A DNA stretch of 64,000 bases from Cycloclasticus sp. symbiont of Poecilosclerida sp. N (GCA_002101205.1 LWTM01000077.1:1-64000); one strand, 5' to 3'. Counted from the first letter of the stretch, positions 52,612 through 63,316 are shown. The notes: generated from the sequence alone by a model not told the origin. A program made the numbers and translations.

Positions 52612-52980
52612 ATGCGCTATTCTCGTAAAGCCAACTCCGAAACGTCTGTTTTTCGACCTCGGTTTAAACGTTTATTAGATCAGGTGGTGGAGGTGATGCA
52701 TTACCATCACTACAGCATTCGCTCTGAATAAGCTTATGTGCGTTGGATTAAGAAACTTATTGTTTTTAACGGTAAACGGCATCCATCTGAATTGGGGAAG
52801 ACAGATATTGAGCGGTATTTAAGTCACTTGGCGGTGAATAAAAATGTGGCTGTTTCAACGCAGTCACAAGCGTTAAATGCGCTTATCTTTTTATATAAGA
52901 GAGTATTGTAGCTCCCGATTGCGGATGATTTATCACCTGTTAGGTCGAAAAATCAGCGTGCTTACCCGTTGTTTTGTCGC
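52612..52980 (+). pseudogene. Integron-type tyrosine integrase (IntI-like) N-terminal remnant with two in-frame stops
   Basis: FKRLLDQVVEVMHYHHYSIRSE*AYVRWIKKLIVFNGKRHPSELGKTDIERYLSHLAVNKNVAVSTQSQALNALIFLYKRVL*LPIADDLSPVRSKNQRAYP. Confidence 0.85.
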
Positions 52981-53049
52981 AAAGTAAAATGGCTAAACAG
53001 CAGTGTCTGTGCCTGGTTATGTGGTTTTAATTTTCCAAAAAATAGCATC

Positions 53050-53826
53050 CTAACGATTAAATAAACTGTCGTAATTAGCGGCGCTAATATCAGCAACTTT
53101 TCCTACCGACAGACCTCTTAGTTCAGCCATTTTCTGTGCAACGTATTTAACGTAATTGGGGTAGTTAGGCTTTCCTCGCATAGGCACCGGCGCTAAATAA
53201 GGCGAGTCAGTCTCTATCAAAAAACGATCTTGAGGAACTTTTTGCGCTACTTCTTGCACTTGTTTAGCGTTTTTAAACGTCACAATGCCAGAAAAAGAAA
53301 TATAAAAGCCTAAATCTAAAGCTTTCTTTGCCATCTCCCAGTCTTCAGTAAAGCAGTGCAAAACACCACCAGCCTCAGCCGCAGACTCTTCTTTCATTAA
53401 GGCTATCGTATCTTCTTTCGCATCACGCGTATGAATAATAATGGGTTTATTCGTTTGTTTCGCCGCCGATATATGGTTTCTAAAGCGTTGTTGCTGACAA
53501 CTCAAATGCGCCTGATCTTCTAGCCTGTAATAATCCAAGCCTGTCTCCCCAATCGCTATTGCATTATCACGCGTAGCTGCTTCTATCAACTCACCAACAC
53601 TGGGGTCATGCCCTTCCGTTTCGTTTGGGTGAACACCAACAGAAAAAGAGATTTTTGCCTGATTCTCCACTAAGTCACGCATTGCAGGGTACGCTTCCCA
53701 ATCAATCGAAACACATAACATATGATCCAATAAATCGGCTTTCGTCGCTTCTAAATACTCGTCTAGATCGTTTGAGTATGGCGCTAAATCAACACGGTCT
53801 AAATGGCAATGTGAATCTATAAACAT
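53050..53826 (-). CDS. tatD: TatD family DNase
   Basis: MFIDSHCHLDRVDL; AIGETGLDYYRLED; IIHTRDA; LIETDSPYLAP. Confidence 0.95.
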   Translation of the reverse strand: MFIDSHCHLDRVDLAPYSNDLDEYLEATKADLLDHMLCVSIDWEAYPAMRDLVENQAKISFSVGVHPNETEGHDPSVGELIEAATRDNAIAIGETGLDYYRLEDQAHLSCQQQRFRNHISAAKQTNKPIIIHTRDAKEDTIALMKEESAAEAGGVLHCFTEDWEMAKKALDLGFYISFSGIVTFKNAKQVQEVAQKVPQDRFLIETDSPYLAPVPMRGKPNYPNYVKYVAQKMAELRGLSVGKVADISAANYDSLFNR

Positions 53827-53838
53827 AATATACCTTTA

Positions 53839-53872
53839 AATAAAAAACGGTCCTTAAGACCGCCGCTTCAAT
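53839..53872 (-). terminator. Hairpin/T-run between the pilZ remnant and tatD
   Basis: Minus strand cggtcttaaggaccgttttttattt. Confidence 0.7.
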
Positions 53873-54095
53873 CGGTGTAATCCAAATAACTTTGCCCTCT
53901 ACAGGAATACGGTCAGCTTCATCCATTAAATTCAGCAGCATAAAAACGTCGCCATCTAAACTGTATTTTTTATGGGTGGAAATAAACAAACCACCACCGG
54001 CAACATAATCTATATAGGCCGCATACAAAGCATTTTATCTTTAATCGCTAACGGTAAAATTCCCTACCCTGATTCCATCCCTTCCTTACTCATAC
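53862..54095 (-). pseudogene. PilZ-domain (type IV pilus PilZ) remnant
   Basis: MGMSKEGMESG*GILPLAIKDK / shifted YAAYIDYVAGGGLFISTHKKYSLDGDVFMLLNLMDEADRIPVEGKVIWITPIEA then divergence. Confidence 0.8.
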
Positions 54096-54103
54096 CCAAA
54101 AAT

Positions 54104-55093
54104 TTATTTAACCGTCAACGAATAGCATTGTATCGCAAAGTCTTCTAATAATAATTGTTGGTTTAATGGACTCGACTGCAAGCCCATTAGCTCGGTCAAT
54201 TTGTCTAACAAAGCATACCTACTTCTCAAGTCTAACTTTTCTTTTAAAACGTTCAGGTCTGCTTTAAAATCAGGGTTTATCAACTTGATGGTGGACGAAT
54301 CGTTAACCTCTTTTATGGCATCGGTTAACCACGACATTATCCATTTTTGAATAGGCCAATCTTTCAATGCTAAACACTTTTCAGCAAACACCAAAGGATC
54401 TAACTTGCCTTTTACTAAGCTCACAAAGTGCTTAAATATTTCAGCTCTGACCGCTAAAGCATCCTTTTTCCATAAATCGTGTGCCTCTAACGGCAAATGA
54501 ACGGCTAAATTCAAGTACTGCATAGCATCGTCGCAGCCTTTGCTTTTTAGCCAATGCTCGGCTTGTTCTAAATCAACACCCTTTACAGAAATAACCTGGC
54601 AACGACTGCGGATGGTCGCTGGTATGGACGATATCTTGTCCGCTAATAAAATCAAACTGGTGTTATCGCTCGGCTCCTCCAGCGTTTTCAGCAGACTATT
54701 CGATGCCTGATGCAACATAGCACTTGCTGGGTCAATAATAACAATGCGGGGCTTGGCGTACTGGCTACTCAGCGCTAACGATTCGCTCAGTTTTCTAATG
54801 GCATCAATTTTTATTCGCGCCTCTCCCTCTGCAGGCTGGAGATGAATAAAATCAGGGTAGTTTCCCGCACTAAATAGCAAACATGATTTGCAAGTACCAC
54901 AGGCAAACTCATTTGAATTCGATGAAAGACAAACCACACGATTTGCAAAAGCGACGGCAAAAGAAGAAAGTCCCAGTCCCTTATCAGCCACTAACATGAT
55001 GCCGCTTGGCAACCTATCTTGCTGTTGATAACGCGACAACTGTTCCCAGTAGGATTGTAACCAAGGATAAACAACCGGTGTCTGTTTATTCAT
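54104..55093 (-). CDS. holB: DNA polymerase III delta' subunit
   Basis: CGTCKSCLLFSAGNYPDFIHLQP; RIVIIDPASAMLHQASNSLLKTLEEPSDNTSLILL. Confidence 0.93.
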   Translation of the reverse strand: MNKQTPVVYPWLQSYWEQLSRYQQQDRLPSGIMLVADKGLGLSSFAVAFANRVVCLSSNSNEFACGTCKSCLLFSAGNYPDFIHLQPAEGEARIKIDAIRKLSESLALSSQYAKPRIVIIDPASAMLHQASNSLLKTLEEPSDNTSLILLADKISSIPATIRSRCQVISVKGVDLEQAEHWLKSKGCDDAMQYLNLAVHLPLEAHDLWKKDALAVRAEIFKHFVSLVKGKLDPLVFAEKCLALKDWPIQKWIMSWLTDAIKEVNDSSTIKLINPDFKADLNVLKEKLDLRSRYALLDKLTELMGLQSSPLNQQLLLEDFAIQCYSLTVK

Positions 55094-55718
55094 CGTCTAA
55101 TAACAATTCATCCAAGTGACCCGTAATGCTTTGTTGAACTTGTTCAATTGGCTCAGAAGCATCCACAACACAAAAACGATTTGATTCTGCCTTTGCTCTA
55201 TCTAAATAAACTTGTCTAACATTCTCGAAAAAAAACTGCTTCTCTGACTCAAACCTATCTGGCACACTTCTACAGGCTGCTCGTTTCAAACCAATCTCAA
55301 CAGGTAAGTCTAGCAATACGGTTTTATCTGGCGTTAACCCTTTTTGGACAAACTTTTCCATCCAAGCAATATCACCCATATTGAAGTGACGACCGCCACC
55401 TTGGTAGGCATACGTCGCATCAGTGAAACGGTCGCATACCACCCATTTTCCAGCCTCTAAGGCAGGTTTAATCACTTCTTTCAAATGCTGCGCGCGTGCG
55501 GCAAACATCAACAAAAGCTCACTTACGCTACTTAACGCTTCATCATTATGGTTTAACAACAGCCCTCTGATTTGTTCCGCTATCGCTGTCCCACCTGGTT
55601 CTCTTGTTGTGACAATCTTTTTCCCGACCTGTTCTAAATAGCTGGCGATAAAGTTCAAGTGCGTCGTTTTACCAACGCCTTCAACACCTTCTAAGGTTAA
55701 GAATTTTCCTTTTTTCAT
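55086..55718 (-). CDS. tmk: Thymidylate kinase
   Basis: LTLEGVEGVGKTTHLNFI; TREPGGTAIAEQIR; DRFTDATYAYQGGGR. Confidence 0.96.
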   Translation of the reverse strand: MKKGKFLTLEGVEGVGKTTHLNFIASYLEQVGKKIVTTREPGGTAIAEQIRGLLLNHNDEALSSVSELLLMFAARAQHLKEVIKPALEAGKWVVCDRFTDATYAYQGGGRHFNMGDIAWMEKFVQKGLTPDKTVLLDLPVEIGLKRAACRSVPDRFESEKQFFFENVRQVYLDRAKAESNRFCVVDASEPIEQVQQSITGHLDELLLDDE

Positions 55719-55720
55719 GA

Positions 55721-56719
55721 TTATTTATTTCGCTGATATTTATCAACTGCTGCGTTATGTTGCTTTAATGTTTCTGAAAAAATGTGCGAGCCGTCGCCAT
55801 TCGCTACAAAGTATAAACTTTTTGTTTCGACTGGGTGTAAAACCGCTTCGATGGAAGCCTTGCTCGGCATAGCAATTGGCGTTGGTGGTAAGCCGTGCCG
55901 CGTGTACGTATTATAAGGCGTATCTTGGCGCAAATCTCGGAATCTTATATCACCTTTGTAATAATCTCCCATGCCATAAATAACCGTAGGGTCTGTTTGC
56001 ATTTTCATGCCTATCTCCAAACGACGGATAAATAAGCCAGCAATAAGCCTTCTCTCGCTAGCTACGCCAGTTTCTTTTTCGACAATTGAGGCCAAAGTTA
56101 ATGCTTCATATACATTGCTAATAACTGCTTTATCTTGTCTTTTAGGCCAAGCCGAATTAATAAACAATTGCATTGAGCGGTATGCTCGCTTAATCATTTG
56201 CCCATCCGTAGTATTTTTTATAAAGAAGTACGTTTCAGGTAGCAGCAACCCCTCTAAATGCCGTTCTGAGATATTCAATAACTCTAAATACTCCGTCATC
56301 TTTGCTTGCTTTGGAAGTGTCTGTTCAATAGCCGGATGCTCCTGAATATCACGCAACACTTCTTTAAATGTTTGGCCTTCAATAATCGTAATAGCGTACT
56401 GGTTAACTTTACCTTTAATCAAAAAATCTAGAATCTGAACTGGCGTTAAGCCAGGAGAGAACTCATACTCACCCGCCTGTATTTGATTCTCTACCCCTTC
56501 AACACGCACTAACCATTTGAACCAGCGCCCATCAACCACACCTTGTTTATCTAGTGTCGAAATAATTTGATTTAAATTTTGCCCCCTCTCAACAGTCACC
56601 ACCGTCAAACCCATTTCATCGCTAATATACGAATCGTTGATAGCGTTTTGATACAACATCCAAAACCAGCCAAGCGATAAACTGCTAACAACAATAGCTA
56701 AGGTAATTAAACGCTTCAT
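55721..56719 (-). CDS. mltG: Endolytic transglycosylase MltG
   Basis: LASIVEKETGVASERRLIAGLFIRRL; DPTVIYGMG; YNTYTRHGLPPTPIAMPSKASIEAVLHP. Confidence 0.96.
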   Translation of the reverse strand: MKRLITLAIVVSSLSLGWFWMLYQNAINDSYISDEMGLTVVTVERGQNLNQIISTLDKQGVVDGRWFKWLVRVEGVENQIQAGEYEFSPGLTPVQILDFLIKGKVNQYAITIIEGQTFKEVLRDIQEHPAIEQTLPKQAKMTEYLELLNISERHLEGLLLPETYFFIKNTTDGQMIKRAYRSMQLFINSAWPKRQDKAVISNVYEALTLASIVEKETGVASERRLIAGLFIRRLEIGMKMQTDPTVIYGMGDYYKGDIRFRDLRQDTPYNTYTRHGLPPTPIAMPSKASIEAVLHPVETKSLYFVANGDGSHIFSETLKQHNAAVDKYQRNK

Positions 56720-57576
56720 ATACTGCGCCCAAAATTCATATCCAGCTCTTGTTGCATAGCTTTTAATACGCTATCTAGCGCCCACGCAGCATATGAACCG
56801 CTCTTATCAAAAACCACACCATTAAGCCTTAGTTGATCCACAAAACGAACAGGCATCAGGCTGTTCGTCATAAATATCTCATCAGAATTCTTGACGTCAT
56901 CGAGTTGCAAAATAGCTTCCTTGCAGACAACACCTTCTTTTCTAGCTTGTTGGATTACGACCTGTCGAATAACACCTGCCACACCGCAACTATTCAACTT
57001 AGGTGTTATTAAAGCATCATCCTTTACAATAAACAGGTTACTCATTGTGCCTTCAATAACAGCTCCCTCAGTATCTAACATCAGCCCTTCAAGCTGTTCT
57101 TCACCCCTCAATTCAGCACGCGCTAAAACACGTTCTAATTGATTTAGGTGCTTTATCCCTGCCAATAGGGGCTGCCTCGCTAATCGTGTTTCACATAACA
57201 GCAAAGCCATGCTTGTTAACGATTTTCTTACCGGCGCATCACTTGGATAATACGACACCAGCCGTGTGATATTTGGGCTTATTGGTGGCAAAAATCCTCT
57301 TTCACCAACGCCTCTTGTTAACGTGATTTTTATCACGCCAGACTGTTTATCAGATATTAATTGCGATACTTCACTGATAATCACTTCTCTGTCCAACTTT
57401 GGGAAAGCGAGAGCCTCGCAGCCTTTTTGCAATCGCTCTAAGTGTTCTTGCAAAAATACAGCACAACCAGATTCAATCAAAATAGTTTCAAACAGCCCAT
57501 CGCCGTACTGCAAACCTCTATCCTGCGGGTTTACCGAACCATTCAGGACCCCATTAACTAAAATATCAGTCTTCAT
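56716..57576 (-). CDS. pabC: Aminodeoxychorismate lyase
   Basis: DRGLQYGDGLFETI; EGTMSNLFIVK; NSLMPVRFV. Confidence 0.93.
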   Translation of the reverse strand: MKTDILVNGVLNGSVNPQDRGLQYGDGLFETILIESGCAVFLQEHLERLQKGCEALAFPKLDREVIISEVSQLISDKQSGVIKITLTRGVGERGFLPPISPNITRLVSYYPSDAPVRKSLTSMALLLCETRLARQPLLAGIKHLNQLERVLARAELRGEEQLEGLMLDTEGAVIEGTMSNLFIVKDDALITPKLNSCGVAGVIRQVVIQQARKEGVVCKEAILQLDDVKNSDEIFMTNSLMPVRFVDQLRLNGVVFDKSGSYAAWALDSVLKAMQQELDMNFGRSI

Positions 57577-58921
57577 TGATTGTTAGCGCATCTAATAACG
57601 CTTTAGCTTTGTGTCGTGTTTCTTTGAGTTCATTCTCGGCGATTGATTCGGCCACAATCCCTGCGCCTGTTCGCAGACTAATCTCTTTTCCCTTCAGCGT
57701 AAAAGTTCGAATCAATATATTCAGGTCAAGGTCGCCATTAAGGTTAATGTAACCCATCGATCCCGTGTATGCACCTCTAGATGTTTGTTCTAATTCTTGG
57801 ATAATTTCCATGCACCTTACTTTCGGGCACCCCGTGATAGTTCCGCCAGGAAATACTGCTTTTATAATATCTGAGGGCATTGTGTTAACGCTCAAAATAC
57901 CACTTACATTGGAAACAATATGATGCACAGCTGCGTAGGATTCCAACGTCATCTTCTCATCCACCGAGACGCTCCCTGTTCGGCAAACCCGACCTAAATC
58001 ATTGCGAATTAAGTCAATGAGCATAATGTGCTCAGCATTTTCTTTAGCATTGATCAACAATTCATCAGCTAAGGCTTTATCTTTTTGCCCATCTTTATTT
58101 CTTGGGCGCGTCCCAGCAATCGGTCGCATTTGCACCTTGCCGCCAACACAACTGACCAAGCGTTCAGGCGACGAGGAACAAATCACGCTATCGCCATAAC
58201 AAGCTAAACCAGCAAAAGGCGCTGGGTTCTGTGCCTTCAATGAGCGATAAACATCCAAATAACTGCCGTTATCAAGAACCTCACCAACCCATTTTCTTGA
58301 AAGATTAACTTGCAAGGTGTCCCCTGCTTTTAGATAGTTTTTAATCTTCTCAACACCCTTAAGAAATGACTTAGGGTCGTCTTCTTTTAACCTAACCCTC
58401 GGGTGTCTTAATGTTGTCTTAACTGAAGCGCTAATGTCCTGCCAAACCTCATGTAAATGGTGCCCCAAGCCCCTTTCACATACTATCCAACACGTATTAT
58501 CTCGGTGGTTTTTTATAATCGCCGCAGGAATACGAACAGCACTGGCAATAGGTAAGCCATCTTCTGCTTTCAGATTAGATAATTTTTCTTCTATCGAGCC
58601 TACTAATTCATAACTTAAGAATACAAACCAACCACCCGTAAAGGGCAAACCGCTTTCATCTGCTTTTGTGGTGTTTAATGGAGGTTCGATTCTCTGATCT
58701 AATTGTGCAAAAAAATCAGTATCAGCTACTGTCGAAGCTTCAAGAACCTCACCCGGAAAAGCAAACAAAATATCGAAACCCTGAGCAATATTTTCTGTGC
58801 AATGGCTTTCAAGCAGAAAAGGGTAACGCGCTGGATTTAAAGCATGACAATCAAGCAGGTCTGTATCAAAAGGAATTTCTGCCTTTATGAAATTACCGCA
58901 ATCTTGAAGAACCAGCCCCAT
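57566..58921 (-). CDS. pabB: Aminodeoxychorismate synthase component I
   Basis: MRPIAGTRPRNKDGQKDKALADELLINAKENAEHIMLIDLIRNDLGRVC; FPGGTITGCPKVRCMEII. Confidence 0.95.
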   Translation of the reverse strand: MGLVLQDCGNFIKAEIPFDTDLLDCHALNPARYPFLLESHCTENIAQGFDILFAFPGEVLEASTVADTDFFAQLDQRIEPPLNTTKADESGLPFTGGWFVFLSYELVGSIEEKLSNLKAEDGLPIASAVRIPAAIIKNHRDNTCWIVCERGLGHHLHEVWQDISASVKTTLRHPRVRLKEDDPKSFLKGVEKIKNYLKAGDTLQVNLSRKWVGEVLDNGSYLDVYRSLKAQNPAPFAGLACYGDSVICSSSPERLVSCVGGKVQMRPIAGTRPRNKDGQKDKALADELLINAKENAEHIMLIDLIRNDLGRVCRTGSVSVDEKMTLESYAAVHHIVSNVSGILSVNTMPSDIIKAVFPGGTITGCPKVRCMEIIQELEQTSRGAYTGSMGYINLNGDLDLNILIRTFTLKGKEISLRTGAGIVAESIAENELKETRHKAKALLDALTINED

Positions 58922-58936
58922 TGGGATTGGATATAA

Positions 58937-60175
58937 CTAGATTCGTTTAAAGACGAGTGTACCGTTTGTGCCGCCAAAACCAAACGAATTGGAAACGATA
59001 ACATCCATCTTCATTTGACGCGCGTCATTAGGCACATAATCCAAATCACATTCTGGGTCAGGCGTGAATTGGTTTATCGTCGCCGGTGCCACTTGATCAC
59101 GAATAGCAAGCACCGAGAAAACAGCTTCCGCACCGCCAGCCGCACCCAGCATATGCCCCGTCATTGACTTAGTTGAACTCATCGGCGTTTTATAGGCTAA
59201 ATCACCTAAGAGTGTTTTTACAGCATGCGTTTCTGCTAAATCACCCGCTGGTGTAGATGTACCATGCGCGTTAATGTAACTAATTTGTTCAGGGTCTAAA
59301 GAAGCATCTTTCAATGCGTTTCTCATGCAACGGTAAGCACCCTCACCATTTTTAGATGGCATGGTCATATGAAAAGCATCCGAACTCATGCCATAACCTG
59401 CAAGTTCAGCATAAATGGTTGCGCCACGGTTTTTAGCGCACTCATATTCTTCCAACACAAGAACACCCGCGCCATCACTCAAAACAAATCCATCACGGTC
59501 TTTATCCCAAGGGCGACTGGCTGTTTCTGGTGAGTCATTACGGCGAGACAATGCACGAGCTGAAGAGAAACCACCGTAAGACGTAACTGATGTGGCCATT
59601 TCAGCGCCACCGGCAACCATCACATCCGCATCGCCATGTTGAATAATGCGCATCGCATTACCAATATTATGCGTACCTGTTGTACACGCTGTAACAATAG
59701 AAAAACTTGGTCCTTTTAAGCCGCGTAAAATCGAAAGATTACCCGCGACCATATTAATAATGCTGGATGGCACAAAAAAAGGAGATATTTTTCTAGGCCC
59801 GCCTTTTTGGAAACCTTCAAAACCATTCTCAATACTTGAGATGCCACCAATACCCGCACCGATTGCAACACCAATACGTTCGGCATTTTCTTCTGTTACT
59901 TCAACACATGAGTCATCTAAAGCCTGCATACCAGCAGCAACGCCATAATGAATAAAAGGATCCATTTTTCTAGCGTCTTTGCGAGAAACATATTCTTCAA
60001 TATCAAAGCCCTTAACAGCACCTGCAAACTTTGACGGAAAGTCTGTTGTATCAAAACGCGTAATCAGCCCAATACCGCTTTGCCCCTGCAAAATACCTTC
60101 CCAAGAATCAGCAACATGACCACCTAATGGCGATATCAAACCTAACCCTGTTACTACTACCCGACGTTTTGACAC
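58937..60175 (-). CDS. fabF: 3-oxoacyl-ACP synthase II
   Basis: [57 protein letters not shown]. Confidence 0.97.
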   Translation of the reverse strand: MSKRRVVVTGLGLISPLGGHVADSWEGILQGQSGIGLITRFDTTDFPSKFAGAVKGFDIEEYVSRKDARKMDPFIHYGVAAGMQALDDSCVEVTEENAERIGVAIGAGIGGISSIENGFEGFQKGGPRKISPFFVPSSIINMVAGNLSILRGLKGPSFSIVTACTTGTHNIGNAMRIIQHGDADVMVAGGAEMATSVTSYGGFSSARALSRRNDSPETASRPWDKDRDGFVLSDGAGVLVLEEYECAKNRGATIYAELAGYGMSSDAFHMTMPSKNGEGAYRCMRNALKDASLDPEQISYINAHGTSTPAGDLAETHAVKTLLGDLAYKTPMSSTKSMTGHMLGAAGGAEAVFSVLAIRDQVAPATINQFTPDPECDLDYVPNDARQMKMDVIVSNSFGFGGTNGTLVFKRI

Positions 60176-60199
60176 AATATTAACTCTCTAAAATAAAAC

Positions 60200-60228
60200 A
60201 AGCACGGCCTGCTAAGCAAACCGTGCTT
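60200..60228 (-). terminator. Hairpin in the acpP-fabF intergenic region
   Basis: aagcacgg ... ccgtgctt. Confidence 0.55.
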
Positions 60229-60245
60229 GAAAAAAAGAAACTGAC

Positions 60246-60479
60246 TTATCCTGCGTTACTATTAACGTAGTCAATCGCTTGTTGAACCGTTGTGATGCTT
60301 TCAGCTTGCTCATCAGGAATTTCGCAATCAAACTCTTCTTCAAGAGCCATGACCAGCTCAACAGTGTCTAATGAATCTGCACCTAGGTCATCGATGAATG
60401 AAGCTTCGTTTGTTACTTCTTCTTTTACACCAAGCTGTTCTGCAACGATTTTTTTGACGCGTTCTTCAATATTACTCAT
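60246..60479 (-). CDS. acpP: Acyl carrier protein
   Basis: [21 protein letters not shown]...[20 protein letters not shown]. Confidence 0.98.
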   Translation of the reverse strand: MSNIEERVKKIVAEQLGVKEEVTNEASFIDDLGADSLDTVELVMALEEEFDCEIPDEQAESITTVQQAIDYVNSNAG

Positions 60480-60661
60480 TTTGTATATCCTCTATATTTG
60501 TATGAACCATAAGCCGAGCTTATGGATAGCGTATTATATTGATAAATGAGAAAAGATTACACTTTATCTCGCTGTTTAACCTACATTTACCGAACATCAA
60601 TTCCATTTAATCCAATTCAATCAAATAATTACTGTTTAAAACCAAATCAAATTGCCTAGGC

Positions 60662-61393
60662 TTAACCCATGTACATACCACCATTAACGTGCAATGTTTC
60701 GCCTGTAATATACGCAGCTTTATCAGAACATAAGAACGAAACCGCACTCGCAATTTCTGCCGCATCACCCAAGCGCCCTAGTGGCACCCCTTGCAATAAG
60801 GCTGCACGCTGATCTTCTGCCAATGCTTTCGTCATATCTGTATCAATAAAGCCTGGCGCAACCGTGTTTACCGTAATATTTCTAGAGCCAACTTCCTTCG
60901 CGAGGGACTTGCTAAAGCCTATGATGCCTGCTTTCGCTGCCGCATAGTTTGCTTGGCCTGCATTACCCGTAACACCAACAACCGACGCGATACTAACAAT
61001 ACGCCCCCTTTTGTTTTTCATCATGCCGCGCAGACAAGCTTTGCTAACACGAAAAATAGAACTTAGATTGGTCGACATAATGTCATCCCACTCATCATCT
61101 TTCATTCTAAGTATTAAGTTGTCACGTGTAATACCTGCATTGTTTACTAATACGGTTGGCGCACCTTCGCTATCAGTAATATCTTTTAAAGCACGCTTAA
61201 TAGATTCCGCATCCGTTACATTCAGGTTCATGCCTCTGCCTGAACCTGACAAATGGTCAGAAATAGCTTCAGCACCGCCGTCTGATGTCGCTGTACCAAT
61301 AACATAAAAACCGTCTGCCACTAATTGCTGCGCAATTGCTTTGCCAATACCACGGCTAGCACCGGTTACTAATGCTACTGTTTTATCTGTCAT
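60662..61393 (-). CDS. fabG: 3-oxoacyl-ACP reductase
   Basis: ALVTGASRGIGKAIAQQL; YAAAKAGIIGFSKSLAKEV. Confidence 0.97.
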   Translation of the reverse strand: MTDKTVALVTGASRGIGKAIAQQLVADGFYVIGTATSDGGAEAISDHLSGSGRGMNLNVTDAESIKRALKDITDSEGAPTVLVNNAGITRDNLILRMKDDEWDDIMSTNLSSIFRVSKACLRGMMKNKRGRIVSIASVVGVTGNAGQANYAAAKAGIIGFSKSLAKEVGSRNITVNTVAPGFIDTDMTKALAEDQRAALLQGVPLGRLGDAAEIASAVSFLCSDKAAYITGETLHVNGGMYMG

Positions 61394-62331
61394 GATAATG
61401 CCTCTATTGTTTTATTAAATGCCCGCTCATCGCCTGATGAGTACAACTCTAATGATTTATCAATACGTTTATTAAGGCCCGTCAAAACCTTTCCAGGCCC
61501 ACATTCAATAAGGGTGTTGGCGCCTAAGCCACCGAGCGCTTCAACTGTTTCTAGCCAACGCACTGGGGTGTACAACTGTTGCACTAACGCTTTTTTAATC
61601 TCTACTACGTCAGTATGTTCAGCAACGTCCGTATTATGTATGACCGGTGTGTTTGGACTATTAAAGTCAATTTTCGACATCACATTCGATAATCTTTTTG
61701 CTGCTGGATGCATCAATGAACAGTGCGCGGGAACGCTCATTGGAAGCGGTAACGCTCTTTTTGCACCCTTCTGTTTAGCCAGCTCAATTGCTCGGCCGAC
61801 TGCTGCCACATTACCTGAAATAACAACTTGCCCTGGCGCGTTAAAGTTAACGGCCGATACAACTTCGTCTTGCGCCGCTTCACTGCAAATAGCGATTAAA
61901 TCGTCCACGTTTAAACCAAGAACAGCAGCAATTGCACCCTCTCCTTCAGGCACGGCTTGCTGCATAAACGTCGCGCGTTGCTCAACCAATCTCACTGCAT
62001 CAACAAAGCTTAAACTGCCAGCACAAACAAGTGCTGTGTATTCACCAAGACTGTGCCCTGCTAAGAACGCCGGTTCCACATCTACTTTACTTTCTAAACT
62101 ACGCCACACCGCGATACTCGCCGTTAGTACCAATGGCTGCGTGTTCTGTGTTTTATTTAATTCTTCTGCAGGGCCATCTTGAGCTAATGCCCAAAGATCC
62201 CGTCCCAAAGCAGCAGATGCCTCATCAAAGGTCGCTTTGATTTGACGGTGTGAGGCTGAAAGATCACTCAACATACCAACGGTTTGTGAGCCTTGGCCTG
62301 GAAATACTATTGCTATTTTACGTGTAGACAT
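61390..62331 (-). CDS. fabD: Malonyl-CoA:ACP transacylase
   Basis: IVFPGQGSQTVGML; AGHSLGEYTALVCAG. Confidence 0.97.
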   Translation of the reverse strand: MSTRKIAIVFPGQGSQTVGMLSDLSASHRQIKATFDEASAALGRDLWALAQDGPAEELNKTQNTQPLVLTASIAVWRSLESKVDVEPAFLAGHSLGEYTALVCAGSLSFVDAVRLVEQRATFMQQAVPEGEGAIAAVLGLNVDDLIAICSEAAQDEVVSAVNFNAPGQVVISGNVAAVGRAIELAKQKGAKRALPLPMSVPAHCSLMHPAAKRLSNVMSKIDFNSPNTPVIHNTDVAEHTDVVEIKKALVQQLYTPVRWLETVEALGGLGANTLIECGPGKVLTGLNKRIDKSLELYSSGDERAFNKTIEALS

Positions 62332-62353
62332 AATTTATCTGTTTTATAGATAG

Positions 62354-63316
62354 TTACATTTTTACTAGGGCAGAGCCCCAAACGAAACCGCCGCCAAACG
62401 CTTCCATTAAAACCATATCACCTTTTTTGATTCGACCATCTCTAACAGCCAGATCTAACGCTAATGGAACAGATGCTGCAGAAGTATTACCTTGGTTTTC
62501 AATCGTCAAGATCACTCGTTCCATCGGCATTTTAAGCTTTTTGGCAACCGAGGAGATAATTCGGATATTCGCTTGGTGTGGAATTAACCAATCGACATCT
62601 GATTTAGCCAAACCATTCGCTTCAAGCGTTTCATCAACGATTCGACTGAGTGTTTTAACCGCTACTTTATATACATCGTTACCGTGCATCGTCATGTAGC
62701 TATTCTCACCGTCAGCTCGCTGATCTTTAATGGGATTATTTATATATAGAAGGTCTTGATATTGACCATCTGCGTGCATATGTGTCGATAATATGCCAGG
62801 CTCATCAGCAGCCTCAAGTACTACTGCACCAGCACCATCACCAAAAATAACGCAAGTGTTACGGTCGGTGTAATCTAAAATCCTTGAATTTGCTTCTGCG
62901 CCAATCACTAAGGCTTTTTTAGCACCACTCGATTTAATAAACTGATGAGCTATGCCCAACGCATAAATAAACCCAGAACACGCGGCTTGAACGTCAAAAG
63001 CCGGACCGTTACCTGCCCCTAATTTATGCTGAAGGATACAGGCCGTGCTTGGGAAAACTCGGTCTGGCGAACTGGTCCCGACGATGATTAAGTCAATTTC
63101 TGAAGCATCAATGTTGGCAGCTTCTAGCGCATTATTTGCCGCCATTTCAGCCATGCTGGATGTTGTTTCATGCTTGGCTATAACGTGACGTTGTTTTATG
63201 CCTGTACGCGCATAAATCCACTCATCCGTCGTGTCTAAAGTGGACTCAAAATCTTTATTCGTAACAATTTTTTCAGGTAAATAACCACCAGTACCTGTTA
63301 TTTTTACATTCAACAC
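62354..63316 (-). CDS. fabH: 3-oxoacyl-ACP synthase III (GTG start)
   Basis: TGTGGYLPEKIVTN; DVQAACSGFIYAL; HQANIRII; NQGNTSAASVPLAL. Confidence 0.97.
   Translation of the reverse strand: MLNVKITGTGGYLPEKIVTNKDFESTLDTTDEWIYARTGIKQRHVIAKHETTSSMAEMAANNALEAANIDASEIDLIIVGTSSPDRVFPSTACILQHKLGAGNGPAFDVQAACSGFIYALGIAHQFIKSSGAKKALVIGAEANSRILDYTDRNTCVIFGDGAGAVVLEAADEPGILSTHMHADGQYQDLLYINNPIKDQRADGENSYMTMHGNDVYKVAVKTLSRIVDETLEANGLAKSDVDWLIPHQANIRIISSVAKKLKMPMERVILTIENQGNTSAASVPLALDLAVRDGRIKKGDMVLMEAFGGGFVWGSALVKM

Noticed and set aside
61514-62182. 222-aa plus-strand ORF opposite fabD
   Set aside because: Antisense shadow of a clear fabD gene; Ser/Thr/Cys-rich composition typical of an opposite-strand artefact.
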